From Rhytidiadelphus loreus (taxonomy: Eukaryota > Streptophyta > Bryopsida > Hypnales > Hylocomiaceae): 64,000 bases of DNA. Shown here piece after piece: positions 48,779-61,060 of the stretch. Each line of letters begins with the position of its first letter. Position 1 is the stretch's first letter. A model generated the notes under the pieces. The model worked only from the letters and a program-made list of their open reading frames with translations. It was not told the DNA's origin and searched no databases. The DNA lies in assembly GCA_947034895.1 (NCBI GenBank), contig OX344762.1, forward strand, positions 40,776,760-40,840,759, in the 5' to 3' direction. A program made the position numbers and the translations under genes.

Positions 48779-50173
48779 ATGGACAATGTCGATGAGGGAT
48801 CCTCATCCGCGGGAGCATACTACAGCCAAGACTTTGAGTGGGAGGCGTTGCGTGAGGAAGTAGAGCGGATGCCTGAATTTTTACGCCAACATGATCATTC
48901 GATTGTTAATTCACGGGAACGTGCCTCGCCTTCGTTGTTGCAGACAATACAGAAAGACTCCGGCGGGGCTCCTTCGACCTCCACATCATGGGAAACCTTC
49001 CACACTCGACATTCTCGAAACCTCTTCTTCAAAGAACGGCGATACTTGACGAAGGAGTTTCCGGACCTCTGTCAAGCGGAAAAAACTCTCTTTCTTCTTG
49101 AGGTTGGATGTGGGACAGGCAGTTCCTTGGTTCCAATTGTAAGAGAAAACAGGCACGCCGTGGTTTATGCGTGCGATTGTAGCTCTGCAGCTTTGAAGAA
49201 AGCGACTGAAGTTGTGTCTGGTGCAAGGACCTCTTCTTTCCATCCCTTTCTTTGTGACGTCTCCTTCAGTAAGCTCCCTGAATTCCTCTGCTGCTCAGCC
49301 TGTCGTGAGAGAAATCATCAATCTAGTAGTCAGGTAGGGAACTCATTCCCGTGACTTTCAGCTGTTTCATGTTTCTTATTTTAGAATTGCCCAAACGTTT
49401 TGTGCATATTGTCTACCAATTTTGAGAGGATTTCAATGCGCCAACTTATGAATTATTTGAATACTGTGTGATTATTTAATATGTTTTAGCTCACAGGGAC
49501 CAAAAACCAAGAGTAGATTTTGGCTCTTCAACAATTAAATATAGTCACATTCACTAGATTGTAGATATGTCCTTGTCAATTACATTTACTTCATTTATGG
49601 CCTGTTCATAGCTTGCTAATGGAATTGAGACTCTCACAGGAATCGGTTCCCTACCTTACAGAGGTGCTTGTCAGCGATCGGACAGAGGCACAAGAGCAAT
49701 TTGAGAGCAATGGGATAGTGTTTGATGCTGTAACGAGCAGTAGTTCTGCCCCAGAATTAGGGAGCCTTCCTGGACATTCTTTTGCCGGTTGCTGCATAGG
49801 AGGACTCGACATTGTAACGATGATTTTCACTTTGTCTGCAATCCCGGTGGAGAAAATGGCCCATGTGTTGATGGAGTGCTTTGAAGTGTTGAAACCTGGA
49901 GGGCTGTTGCTTTTTCGAGACTATGGTCTGTATGACATGACGATGTTACGGTTTGCTCCACGGCAACGTGTTTCTAGCTGTCTATACCAACGGGACGATG
50001 GAACGCTGTCTTACTTTTTCTCTCTTGAAATGGTGCGAGGCTTACTTACTCAGGTGGGTTTTCTGGAACGGGAGCTGGAGTATTGCTGTGTGCAGTTGAT
50101 GAATCGGCGGAAACAGGTTCCTATGAAACGTGTTTGGGTTCATGCAAAGTTTCAGAAACCAGGCCGCTCATAA
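48779..50173 (+). CDS. METTL2/6/8-type tRNA m3C methyltransferase
   Basis: Two exons, 48779-49333 and 49640-50173, give 362 residues. The family methylates cytosine 32 of certain tRNAs (yeast Trm140, human METTL2/6/8) using S-adenosylmethionine. Visible are the family N-terminal signature (FHTRHSRNLFFKERRYL, then EFPDL), motif I LEVGCGTG at residues 107-114, the acidic strand VYACDCS, and the core SAIPVEKMAHVLM then KPGGLLLFRDYGLYDMTMLRF. The C-terminus has DDGTLSYFFSLE and RVWVHAKF. About 60 residues around the exon junction are longer and less conserved than usual, so an alternative acceptor in exon 2 (for example before GAGGTGCTTG at 49660) is possible. The start is the first ATG. Confidence 0.88.
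49420..49586 (+). repeat. Intronic repeat shared with the SEC12-like gene
   Basis: This part of the single intron of the METTL gene aligns with 23594-23770. A weaker match to its start (TTTTCTGAAAGGATTCCAATG) occurs just after the gene near 50254, so a third fragment may exist. Confidence 0.6.
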
Positions 50174-51442
50174 GGTAGGGAAATCATTTTCGTAAGTGGT
50201 TTCTTTTGTTAGAACCAATTTTTTATAGTGTGGATCTGAAATTCTTATCCTATTTTCTGAAAGGATTCCAATGCATTAAAAATGTGTAATAAAACCTGGT
50301 TGTTACGTCATGTTTCTGCGTTAGTTTCACAGCATTCTTTTCCAGATTTAACCCCTATGACCATGTAATCAAACTAGAAAGTCTCTCACTGCGTATTTAT
50401 TCGCTATTTGTGAGTGAATTTTTTTCGTGTTACTTTTCAGAGTTGAAACTCCACTTCAGAAGCTTCATTTTGTCAGTTTTGCTCGAAAGCAAAAGAAATC
50501 ATCCTGATTGTCAAAATTGAGTTAAGGAAAAAAAAGCTCAAAGTATTGAAATACATTGTATAGTGTACCATTTTTTTGATAAACCACCCCATATAAAGTC
50601 AAAAACAACTAAAATGTTTTGAAGTCGACTAAAACAACTAAAACAACTTAGTGATGTGGGTAAATAGTATCAATAAAGTTGTACATGAATTATTGGATGA
50701 AAATCATCCATTGTTCCATATGCACAAAGTTGCTTGACCATCTTAATCCTTAAACAACAAGTTGGTCATCGTGGAAATCAACTATTTTGGAACCATGTGA
50801 ATTGTTGGCTTACAAAAATGCAATCATTGGAAGTCAAACTACTATAGAAGACGCTCCCTTTTCACACAAAATTTGGAGGATGAATAGTTGCACTTCTATC
50901 CCACATGGAGAGATTCTTTGTCATTCATTGGCCAAAAAATGTCCTCCATGTCGTTTATGGGTTAAGGACACATAACGTCCTCAGTATCCTATGAAAGTTA
51001 AATGAAAAATTCATTTTGGTATGGACACAATCACATAAAATTAATGCAAAAAATGTCACCTAACAAGGATGGTTTTCTTCTATTGTAGTTGCAGTGTCGG
51101 GTAAAGATAACATTGTTGCAAGTTTCACAGGTTTGTGGTACCAGAATAATTCCAGCTGTGCAGAACACATCATTCTTTCTTGGCAGGACTATTAGCGAAT
51201 AGCGAAGCTTTAGAGATATGAGAAGTTGCTGATCAAATGAAAAAAGTCAAACTGCAACCTTGAGAAGTGCACAAAAGCTCGGATCAATAGTAAATCAACT
51301 TTTGCAGCACTTGGAACAGCTGCCAAAAAAAAATAGTCGATTGGCATTGTAAATACAGCAGCAACAGACAGTTTCTACAAGTGACTATATTTTGATGCGA
51401 CATCTTTAAAAGTAAGCTATTATATCTCCCTCCATTCCAGTC
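50174..51442. other. Convergent spacer between METTL and threonine aldolase
   Basis: The 3' ends of both genes point here. Apart from the TTAA-type element at 50743-50965 no other feature is supported. Confidence 0.5.
50743..50965. mobile_element. Short TTAA-flanked element, 223 bp
   Basis: The left end TTAATCCTTAAACAAC and right end read inward TTAACCCATAAACGAC are inverted at 13 of 16. The interior (CACACAAAATTTGGAGGATG, GTTGCACTTCTATCCCACAT) aligns with 14300-14490 and 63830-63900. The 63-kb copy also ends in a TTAA. Confidence 0.55.
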
Positions 51443-54346
51443 CTAGCAGCAATCGGTAGCAAGTCCAGCAACATTCTGCCTGCTTACAATCGAGGACTCC
51501 TGCTTTTTCTGAAGTGACATCGTATCAAAGAAACTCAGAGAAAAACGAATGTCATCCTCTGTAATATGGTAGTGGGTTACCACTCGAAACCTGTTTCGAA
51601 CATCAGTCCCACAAACAGATATTAGAATGGCTGGTGACTTACATCAATCAACTAAGTTGACACATGCCATGACAAATAAATCCAATTCCCAGACGCACAT
51701 CAGAAGGTATTATAGTATTTTTAAAGTAGAATACTGGATTCTTTTTGTTCCAGAGTCGGGCAAAAACTGCAAGTGCTTCTTTCTTTAGGTACATACAAAG
51801 CCTGTATCTAGGGGGCGTGTACATGTTTACTCACATATTCCGACCCCAGGTCAAAGCAAGAACCCCGTATTTCTTCCAGGCTTCTACAATCTCTTTGGGA
51901 GTGAGTGCAGAATCTGCTGTCACTTCCACATATACCTATCAACTCATGACAATCCAGACAGAATGTTAGAAGCTTGTATTTGTTTTGTCTCTGGATACTA
52001 AAAAATAATAAATCAACTTGGGCTAAATGTTGCTACTGTTTGATTCAAGTGTAGGTTGCAATCTTCAAATAAGATACATGTGCGTAGGAGCGTCAACTAT
52101 AAGTCAAGATTGAGAAATGCACTCACAATGTTGGACTCAACGATCTCCATATCGACATGCAATCCCTTCACTGCATTCAGTCCCTCTGCATTCACACAGA
52201 TGCTTAGAAGTGCTCAATGAAAGCTGCGCCAAAAGTAGATGTTGATACAAACTAAGAACACACATTAACTGACCAAGACTGTGCTATACAAATATGAGCA
52301 ATGCAGCTGATTAGCTTTGCCAATTTGAATAAGAAATCTCCTTTTAAGTTACCTGCCATTGTACGTGCGTTGGCATGGTCTACTTCAAGTCGACCAACCA
52401 TATCACGCAAAGCAACCAACCCCGCAGCACCTAAAACACCAACTTGCCGCATTCCTCCACCTAAGGCTTTCCTCAATCTCCTTGCCTGTTCCCTCAGTGT
52501 GCCCAAACATTAACGCAGCCAGCATGAGAAGATGCCAAGTATTTCAAGTACTTCTCAATACAGAGATATCCCAGGAATCTTGCGGAGTTGCACGAGTTCA
52601 CTATAATAACTCAAGACTACAAAGTCACGAACATAGCTTCGAATATTACCTTGGTGATGAACTCGTTAGTGCCGACGATCACTGTGCCTACGGGGGTTGC
52701 TAGACCTTTCGATAGGCAAACCTGTCAAAAGAAAAATTGGCAATGAAAATCGGCTAGCCCCAGCGATCACACTATCATCAATCACGAGAGATTCCATAAA
52801 CCATGACGATGATCACATGCATGCCATGATAATTCGAACATAGTACTGTCTCCTGAAACTATTTCTGATGGAAGGTCCATGCAGACCAATTTGCAAACAT
52901 CCCAAAGTACCCAAGCAGAAGTGTTAGACAAGTAAACTTACTGAAACGCTGTCAGCTGCTCGCACCAACCTTTCTGGTGCAACGCCCAGTGCCTGCAGAT
53001 GTGGGTTAAGTATTGGTGGTGATCATCATGGCAGTAACTATTGAAAATCAGGAAGGGCACATCTTATAAACAGAATCAAACAGCATATAAATTTGTTACA
53101 AATTATGATATAGTTTCAACGAGGTAGAGGACCTCAGCATGAAGCGAACATCTTTCAACAAGACGAACCCAACCTCTTCAGCTCAAGTTTTTCAAAATAA
53201 ACTAAACTAAAAGCAGTCCACTTGAAACTCTTACAATGGAGGCATTGAAGATACGAGCACCATCAATGTGCAACTGAATCCCGTAGGACTTGGCGAGCTC
53301 CCCCACCTTGTCTGTATACTCAGCAGAGAGACATCTTCCTCCACACCTGAATAATGCGAGGTTAAGTTAGACAATTTTCCATAGTCTATGTTTGGCGGTA
53401 TCGAACTTGCTCTGAAAAATTCAACTCTGCTGCAGGCAGCTTTCACGAATGTCGTCGACAAGGAAAAGTAAGAAGGCTCAGGTTAATTCTCCTTCAACAC
53501 TTAGATGAAGTGACTGAGACTTGTTAGTGTTTGACACGCCGCACCAGTGACAACACTAAAGAGAAATGCCAACTGACATACCTGGCTTGAGTATTCTCCA
53601 GACAAATAAGGCGGGTGATAGGCAGGTGGTCGTCAAGTTCATATCGGATAGCAGCTTCCAGCTTTGAAAGATCCATCGTTCCATCTGAATTGTTCGGAAC
53701 TGTTCTTGGGTGTACGCCACCAAGTGTTGATATTCCACCTTGTTCATACACTGAAATGTGACTCTCTGCTCCGAGTATAACTTCACTGCCTCTCACCTGA
53801 AGCTTACGGAACACCATCATGTCAGATCGAAGGTAAATCAGACATGCATTGCATATTGCAACGCAAAATGAAACCCCTACACTACCGAAATTTCATGTTT
53901 TAGAAATGACCTACTGATGAATCATATTGGGGAAAATAGTAATTCAAACCGAATCTTTTTAAATCACCAGAATCAGCGAAGAACATTACGTATGTTATTC
54001 AAAGAATAAATTAATATTGAGCACAAGAAGGTTTCCATACATCGGCCTACTTGCAAGTGCTAAATAAACACCAGGGGTGAATGGAAATATCACTTGCCTC
54101 GCAGTGCACAAGAACGGCGATGAGGTTGCCCATGGTTCCAGAAGGCACGAATAAGCCAGCTTCCTTCCCCATGATTTTCGCCATTTGTTCTTGTAACTCA
54201 GTCATTGTTGGATCGGCTCCCAGAACGTCGTCATCTACCTCCGCATTGGCCATGGCCACCCGCATTGCAGCCGTAGGCTTCGTCACTGTATCTGACCGAA
54301 AATCTACAATGCGACGCACTTCTTCCGAAATTCCAAGGGAACCCAT
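51443..54346 (-). CDS. L-threonine aldolase (low-specificity type)
   Basis: Nine exons on the minus strand: 54346-54098, 53796-53582, 53346-53235, 52992-52942, 52721-52650, 52485-52353, 52185-52127, 51935-51835, 51590-51443. The total is 379 residues. It splits threonine or allo-threonine to glycine and acetaldehyde with pyridoxal phosphate, as Arabidopsis THA1 and THA2 do. Motifs in order are [72 protein letters not shown], the cofactor Lys (about 214) in [12 protein letters not shown], and [16 protein letters not shown]. Intron 1 has a GC donor (GAG|GCAAGT). The C-terminal tail ends in Cys-Cys. The two ATG-less residues upstream are not counted. Confidence 0.94.
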
Positions 54347-56433
54347 TTCGACGAAACTTGAAAACAATTAGTCTCACTCGAGAAACTCCTTAATATAAAA
54401 TTGGTACGCTCTGCAGGGATTGACATGCGCTGGGTCAGACCTCATTTTTCAAATTAATTTCAGATATCCCTGCTGCAGACAAACCTAGACATACAATAAC
54501 GAGCGCAATTCATTCACACGATAACCATGCAGCACTTTCTGTGAAAGGTCATCCTGACAACATCAAGGCTACACGAGATCGTTACTGTGTCGATATCGCA
54601 GAATATCTCAAAAAAGCTAATGCTGCTCAATCTGTTTGCGGACATCTTTCCCAGCGACCTCACAGGTTTTCAGCACAGGGACGCCTTTCCCAAAACTCTC
54701 TGAAAAGAATAATCTGTAGAATAATCCTCAGAGAGAACCGCAATACTATACCGGTACTCCGCGATCCGACACTCAGGAGCATAATGCTTCGTAACCATTT
54801 GCCTTTAAGACCTGGTACCAAAAAGATCGCACGCTAAAACGCGATCTTCATTGCCTGAAGGCTCTTACACTCATCGTGCTCTACAAGTTTCAAAGGACAG
54901 CTGCTAATTCATGACCAGACTCGAAACCTGTGTTCACCACCGAATTCGAAAGACTCGTGCACGTACTATACCTCCCTGTAGGTCCTTAAGTCTTCACATG
55001 CATGCCTGCTATGACAAAGGATCTTGGGGGGAAGATTTCTTAAAAACTAAAGATGCAAACGTAGCGACGAATTCGACTTCACGGAGCTCAAGCACAGAAG
55101 GACTGGACATTTTATCTTGCATTTTCAATGGGCATGTCCAATTCGAAATATCAAATGAAGAACGATCACTGAACAATCTTCTCATTCCCTTCCACTCCCA
55201 TTAGTCCTAAAAAGTAACAGTACGACAGACGCCGGAGCGATCACTGGCTGGCTCACTCCCGCTAACAAATTAACAGCACCAATTAACTTAACATCCAAGA
55301 ACGCCAAAACAATAACAACAACAACAACAGGCTCACAAGGTATAAATTCGCAATTTCACAATTTCTTCGCAACATACAACAAGAAATGCAACAGAAAACG
55401 ATGAAAACCAAAGCTAGACTCCTCACAATCAACTCAAGCACGGAGGCGCTGTCCACAAATCCGGGCACAAATCCAAAAACAAACTCTGTAGATTACCGAA
55501 TTTTGAAAGCGATGGACTCGAAGACCACGAAGCTGAATTGAAATGATCATATATATGCAGCACATACAAACAGCTGCGGTAAATTGGAGGGTGGAGAGCA
55601 GCGCGTGGGTGCCAACCTCGATGACTCCAGGATCCTTATAAAAGCATTTCATGAGCGATCGGATCAATGCAACTCCCGAGAATCAGAATTTTCTGAAAAA
55701 GCAGCACTTGCTGTGGCAATTGCCGTGCAAGCCGGCAGTGCCAGTCCCTCTGCCAAGTCCCTCTGCAGTCCTCCCGTCCATCGGTCTGTGAGGGACGTCT
55801 TTGTCACTGTGAGTTGCCTAGTGGGTTTCGTCCAACGGCGGTGCGGATGCCGACCACCGGACGGGAGTCTCGTTCACTGATTGGGAGTTCCGTCCATTGG
55901 ACATGAGGATTGGGGCTTGTGCCAGAGGCGGCTGGCTTTTTGGAAAAGGGCTGGTGGAGGTGCAGAGCTGGAGGGGAGAGGATGCTGAGGTGGCAGTCGT
56001 CCTTGGGGTCCTTCCTAGTCACACAGTAGGTGCTCCCTGTCATGCATACGTGGCATCACATTCTCTGAGCTTGTGTTTGCAAAATAAATTTCAATGGCTT
56101 GACAAGAATTTTTAAATCTTCAGTCCTAAGGTAACAGGTCCAGTAATCGACCATGTAAGGGGAAATAAATCTAGACTTGCCTTACGTTGAGGTTAGCCGC
56201 CCAAACATTTGAGAATTATTTTTATAGATGCAAATAGGAGAGTAATTTTTTTTGGGTAAATTTCTGATTATGACTAAGTAAAATACGAATTTCTAAAGGT
56301 AAAGGTACATAGGGCTCTATTTGTGCTCGTAGCCAACAATATTCACCACTTGGGTTGTGTCTTTGAATAGAGCAGGTGAGAGCCCAAAAATGGATGAAGA
56401 AGATGTTGTCAACACTCATAATAATTTCAATGT
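54347..56433. other. Upstream region of threonine aldolase and GC-richer patch
   Basis: The region holds the promoter of the minus-strand threonine aldolase gene. A TATA-like TTTTATAAGG (minus, about 55640-55631) within a GC-richer patch at 55.6-56.0 kb could be a distant start with a leader intron, or an unrelated promoter. Short frames on both strands are not convincing. Confidence 0.35.
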
Positions 56434-56498
56434 CCTGTCTTTTGAGTGGATAGTGAGGCAGAGGTGTATTTCAACTCATGCACCACTCAAAAGACCGG
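56434..56498. repeat. Hairpin with TCTTTTGAGTG stem
   Basis: CCTGTCTTTTGAGTGG (56434-56449) pairs with CCACTCAAAAGACCGG (56483-56498), 15 of 16 bases, around a 33-base loop. The stem word recurs in the hairpin at 58302-58358. Confidence 0.75.
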
Positions 56499-58301
56499 AT
56501 TAAAAAAAATTTAAGAAAATTATTAACCCCCTTCCCTAATTTTTGTGATTAAAATTTATTTTTTTGAAATATTTATTAACCCCCTCTCTCCCATTTTGTA
56601 ATTTTTTTTAAAAATTGAAATATTTTTTACCTCCCCCCTCTTTCATTTTGTGATTAAATTTTTTTTAATTATCCTCCCACCCCCCTTCTTCTATTCGAAT
56701 TTGAAGGAGCACTTCACAATTCCAAACAATATGGGATAAGTCCATTTGACCATATCTCATATCCCGTATTTGTATAGTATCTATATCCTAGGCCTGTATT
56801 CATATTTGTATTTATTATTTTCTAGATCAATGGTGTTAGAGGGGGGGAGGGAAAATTATTTTTTCAAAATCAACGGCTCTCATTTTTCTCCAATGAGGGA
56901 TCTATAACCCTAATGACTTGATCATGGAGAGAGCCAACCAAGGGTTTAGGAGAACTTGCTTTCAATTTCTATTTAGATCGACAGTAGGGGAGGTGGTAAT
57001 TTGTTTCGTTTTCCTATAATCAACGGTGGGGGATTTTCTTGGAAGGGAGGAGGATACCAAACCACATGATCATGTAATCACAGTAGATAGTACGTTCATG
57101 TGACTTTATTGTGTTAAAAAATGAAAAAGAGTCATGTGTACCGTGCGTTTCAACCAGGACTAACAAATCATTACTCTAGTCTACGCTATTGAATCATGTA
57201 TTAATGACTCAAAAAATACACATAATGGTAGTTCCTATTAACTACTCATAGTCTTGAGACCAAGTGCATGCAATGAGATTTTCAGAGTTCACAAAACCTT
57301 CTCCATTTTCAAACGTTGTGCATGGTTTTATGTCCTTTGGTAGGGGTGGTTCTAAATGACTGCTCCATCTCAAAGCTTGTTACTATACAAGTTCTTATCT
57401 TCCTCACCATCTATTCTTCACCATGAATTGATTTAGAAACCATACCTTGTTCAAAAAGTATAAAGCATTTAGTGTTAGTAGTAATCGATTGAGCTACAAT
57501 GAATTGTTCTATTATAACGTTTGACACTAACTTACGAAAATTATGCTATTTTAAATTAGTGCATGTTGAAATATTCTTGTATTGTACAAATTTTGATCCA
57601 CACAAACGAGATTTTGTAGTGGCTCTAACTTTGGCTGATGACAATAATTTTGCAAAAAATAGTATTTAGCATCCAATCATTCAATCTACGAGAGTTCTCA
57701 TAGATGGTGGTACTCATACTCAACTTGAAAGACAAAGTCGTGGTGAACAACCCACTTCCCAATTCACTCACAAGAAGCAATTAACAGCCATTCTAAAAAG
57801 GCATTGAAACCTAAGAAGAAACAAAACAAAAGAAGGAAGGTTAGAGGGACAACCGTACCGGAGCATAGGAGATGCAATTGGTTGTTCTTCTAATAAGGAG
57901 ACTTCCAAGAGGGTACCAAATTGGAAGGATCACTATGCACTCAAAAAAAGCAGTCATCCCCTTTTTCTTCCCCAGGCCCGCCTCAACCGTTGATTCTCTC
58001 TCGGTCCCCCCAGTTGTTGATTGTTTTTGGAAAAAAAAACCAGGGCCCCTCTCTTTGCCGTTGATGAGGGTCATTGTGAAAAATTGTCCCCCGTCAATAT
58101 TGGATACAAATATTCTATATTGTATACGGATATACATATACCGTATACATGTATCAAAATTATAAGAGTGGTGGTGTGTGTTTGAAAAATCAAGCTTAAT
58201 AAAATTTTAATATTAAAAGTTTAACAAAAAAAATCAAATTTTAAAATTTTAGAAACGTGGGAGGAAGGGAGGGGGTTATTTTTTTTTTTGGAGGGGTGAA
58301 T
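56499..58301. other. Spacer between two related hairpins
   Basis: AT-rich DNA with three TTATTAACCCCC-type stretches near 56520-56640 and purine-rich patches. A 24-bp exact word begins at 57912 and again at 58379. No gene is seen. It may be the body of a non-autonomous element bounded by the hairpins. Confidence 0.35.
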
Positions 58302-58402
58302 TACTGCCTCTTTTGGGTTGTGACACATAGTGTCACTATACACTCAAAAGAGGCAGTATTTGCCTACATAATTGAAAGGGTACCAAATTGGAAGGATCAC
58401 TA
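57912..58402. repeat. Two exact 24-bp direct repeats 467 bp apart
   Basis: GGTACCAAATTGGAAGGATC followed by ACTA occupies 57912-57935 and 58379-58402. Each is close to a CACTCAAAA..GCAGT word. The arrangement suggests an insertion with a long duplication or a repaired break. Confidence 0.7.
58302..58358. repeat. Double hairpin
   Basis: TACTGCCTCTTTTG (58302-58315) pairs perfectly with CAAAAGAGGCAGTA (58345-58358). Inside, TGACAC-ATA-GTGTCA (58321-58335) forms a second hairpin. Confidence 0.8.
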
Positions 58403-58470
58403 GGTTGTTAGTTTGATTCATTACATGAGAAGTTTTCTAGTATGAAGAAACTAGGTATTATATTTCCATG

Positions 58471-58985
58471 CACTACAAGAAATTGGGGTTAAAATGACTG
58501 CAAAGAATGACTACATAGAAGTCATTCCGGACAACAATGATTGAAAAATGACTTTGGGCCTTGGAGTCATAGTGGACAAGTCATTCTTTAAATGATTTCC
58601 ATTTTATTATCACCATCCAATTCTACCTTAGATGAAGAAAGAATGAGAAGGTCTACATACAAGAATTTTTGTGGGAAAGGCCGGGCAACTACCCATTTTC
58701 AAATGAATTTTTGTTGACGTGGACATCCATGTCAACCAATTTTGTAGTTGTTGACGCGAACATGTCAGAGTCATGTCAGAGTTACGTCAAATTTATGTCA
58801 AATTTATGTCAGATTCATGTCAAAGTCACAATAGAGTCATGTTTAAGTCACATTAGAGCATTGTTTAAGACACATTAGAGTCATGTTTAAGTTATTGTGA
58901 AGTCATTTAGAAGTTAAGATGGAGTCTTTGCACAATCCAAATGGATTGACACATGGCAAGTCATTCCATAGTCATTCTAAAGTAA
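58471..58985 (+). mobile_element. CACTA-type transposon end with subterminal repeats
   Basis: The end CACTACAAGAAATTGG is the classic plant CACTA (En/Spm) terminus. The next 500 bases carry many short words of the type AGTCATT and GTCATGT or TATGTCA in both spacings, as expected of subterminal transposase-binding repeats. The partner end was not found with confidence: a bare TTGTAGTG at 60136-60143 lacks a matching 3-bp target duplication. Confidence 0.6.
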
Positions 58986-59160
58986 CTTGAATTTAGGGTT
59001 TAGATCATTCAAAGTTCCACAATGATACACCATACAAAATATGCCACACAATACACCATACATTATACACAATACACCACACATCATATTTGGCATACAT
59101 GTCGCATGGCTTTCAAAGCCACTTCTCTATAAGACACAGAACTGCACCTAGTACTTCGGA

Positions 59161-59905
59161 GTGATTCATGTTGAAGAAATAATATGTGATGAGGGTGAGT
59201 GGCACATTGCTTGCTTGTGTAAAAATTCCACAAAGGCGTGCTTTGCATTGCAGGCCATTACAAAAAAGAAATGTGTTGCAAAGATTGTGCAATGCAATAA
59301 AGGGACAGCTGCACCCACTTATACCGGCAACATGGACAATTACAAGAAAAATAAAATTGAGAGGCATCAATTCTTTTTCTGCAACAATGACATCGAGCGA
59401 TACGGGAAGGGTTCAAGGAGGAAGTGGGTTCTTTCAAGACCTGACGTGCCTACCATTTGGCTAGTAAAGTTTGGAACAAACTTAACACCTGTAGAGGTAC
59501 TGCAACTTCAGAATGTCGGCTTCCGTCTCCCTCAACGTCCTCAAATCTCACCCTGCCGGCTTTTTGGAATCAATGATGGACACATATATATCAAACTACC
59601 AAGTTCCACCATTTTCCGCAAAGCACCTGAATACAAGGTTAGGTAAAAAAATTCGAAGAAACCCTAGCGCACCTACAGTAAAACAATCAAACAATTGTGC
59701 TTCGGCGCTCATTTTGAAGGCCTCTATCTATCAGCTAACAGTGATTCCACATCCTGGCTTTGGTTGCATTGTGAAACTGAACTCTCGAGGGGAGCCACAT
59801 TCCTATCAGTACATCCTGACTGTAGGTTCATTTCCAGAATGCTCGTGCCCTAATTTCAAAGAAATGGCAACCAAAGCTTTAGGAAAAAAGGGGACAGTGG
59901 GCTAA
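59161..59905 (+). pseudogene. SWIM zinc-finger coding remnant, broken
   Basis: A 161-codon frame (59161-59646) and an overlapping frame in another phase (to 59905) together read like one protein with a frameshift near 59640. The second part ends HSYQYILTVGSFPECSCPNF then a Lys/Gly-rich stretch. That is the Cys-x-Cys half of a SWIM finger, and the Cys-x-His half is missing because of a stop. SWIM fingers occur in Mutator-type transposases and FAR1-like plant proteins. The remnant lies downstream of the CACTA-type end and is probably a captured or leftover transposon fragment. Confidence 0.6.
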
Positions 59906-60449
59906 CTACAAGCATCTTTATTATTTATTTGTAGTCATTTTCCAATTAGATTCAAATGCAAATGTCTTTATTCATGCTCCAATCTTCAGCTTCAATGAAG
60001 TCTGTAGATTGTTCGATTGCAGAATCTTGGATTCTAGTACAACTATGTAGTAAATTGCACAATTGTGACACGGGTGTTTTTAGTATTTTCCACCATGTCA
60101 GCCATAACATTTATGTATGTAGATGTTATTATATATTGTAGTGAGACAACAAGGGCCACTACCTCATTTCTGATTTCTTGAATAACATGCATGGTTTAAG
60201 TCTTTATGTAATTGCAGAGTTAGTTTCTTTACTATAGGATGATTTCCTAACCCAAGGGCAGTATTATAAATCCGTCATTTACTTAGCAATCTTCGAATGT
60301 CAGTCCTAAACCTCTAGGAAAGTATTAAACGGGGAATTGCAATGTCTTCCTAAACCGCTACTTTTATATACCTCCCTTGCCCAATATCTTCTTCTACCCT
60401 ATTTCTTCAAGTCACTAGCAATTGATTTCAACCCCCCAAAAAATATATC

Positions 60450-61060
60450 TTAACCACTTTCATTCACATTTCCACCCAGTTTCATCTACTTCTTCAAGTC
60501 ACGTGCATCCCCATTTTCCATCCATCATCATCCATTTTGTAATCTTCTTTCATCCACTCTCACATCTATTTCCATCCATTTCTGTCATACACTTTCATCC
60601 ATTGTGCTCATCTACTTTCATCCATTTCTGAGATATACTTTCATCCACTATTTTCATCTATTTTTTTCATCTACTTTCATCTACTTTTTTCTATCTATTT
60701 TCATCCACTACTTTCATTCTTTTTTCCAATGGGATTCATTCATATTAACATCCAATTTCATCCACTTGTTGAGATCAAATTGAATGCCACAAAATTTATA
60801 TACTTCCATCCATTCCCTAAAATCTACTCTTCACCACACTTGCATCGACCTTCATTTACTTTGTAAAATTTCCTTCACCCCGGACCATTTGCAATTTTGC
60901 CAAGAATTCTCCTCTCTTTCTCTAAAAAAATGTCATCAAATGTTTTCATCCACCTCCATCCATTTCTTGAATTATTTTTCTCATCTTTTTTCTATAATAT
61001 ATCGAACCAAATTTTATCATCCACCTTCATCCAATTTCTAAATTAATTTTTTCAATCCTA
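60450..61060. repeat. Pyrimidine-biased TTTCATCCA-type low-complexity DNA
   Basis: Words such as TTTCATCCA, TTTCATCTA and TTCCATCCA recur dozens of times in 600 bases, with strong strand bias (C and T on the plus strand). Similar shorter patches lie near 6010-6090 and 32870-32945. Confidence 0.8.

Noticed and set aside
55584..55880. A gene upstream of threonine aldolase in the GC-richer patch
   Set aside because: The 98-codon frame has no start context, splice logic or motif. The patch is more likely regulatory.
60136..60143. TTGTAGTG as the right end of the CACTA element starting at 58471
   Set aside because: Only eight bases match, the flanking three bases (ATG and AGA) do not form a target duplication, and no subterminal repeats precede it.
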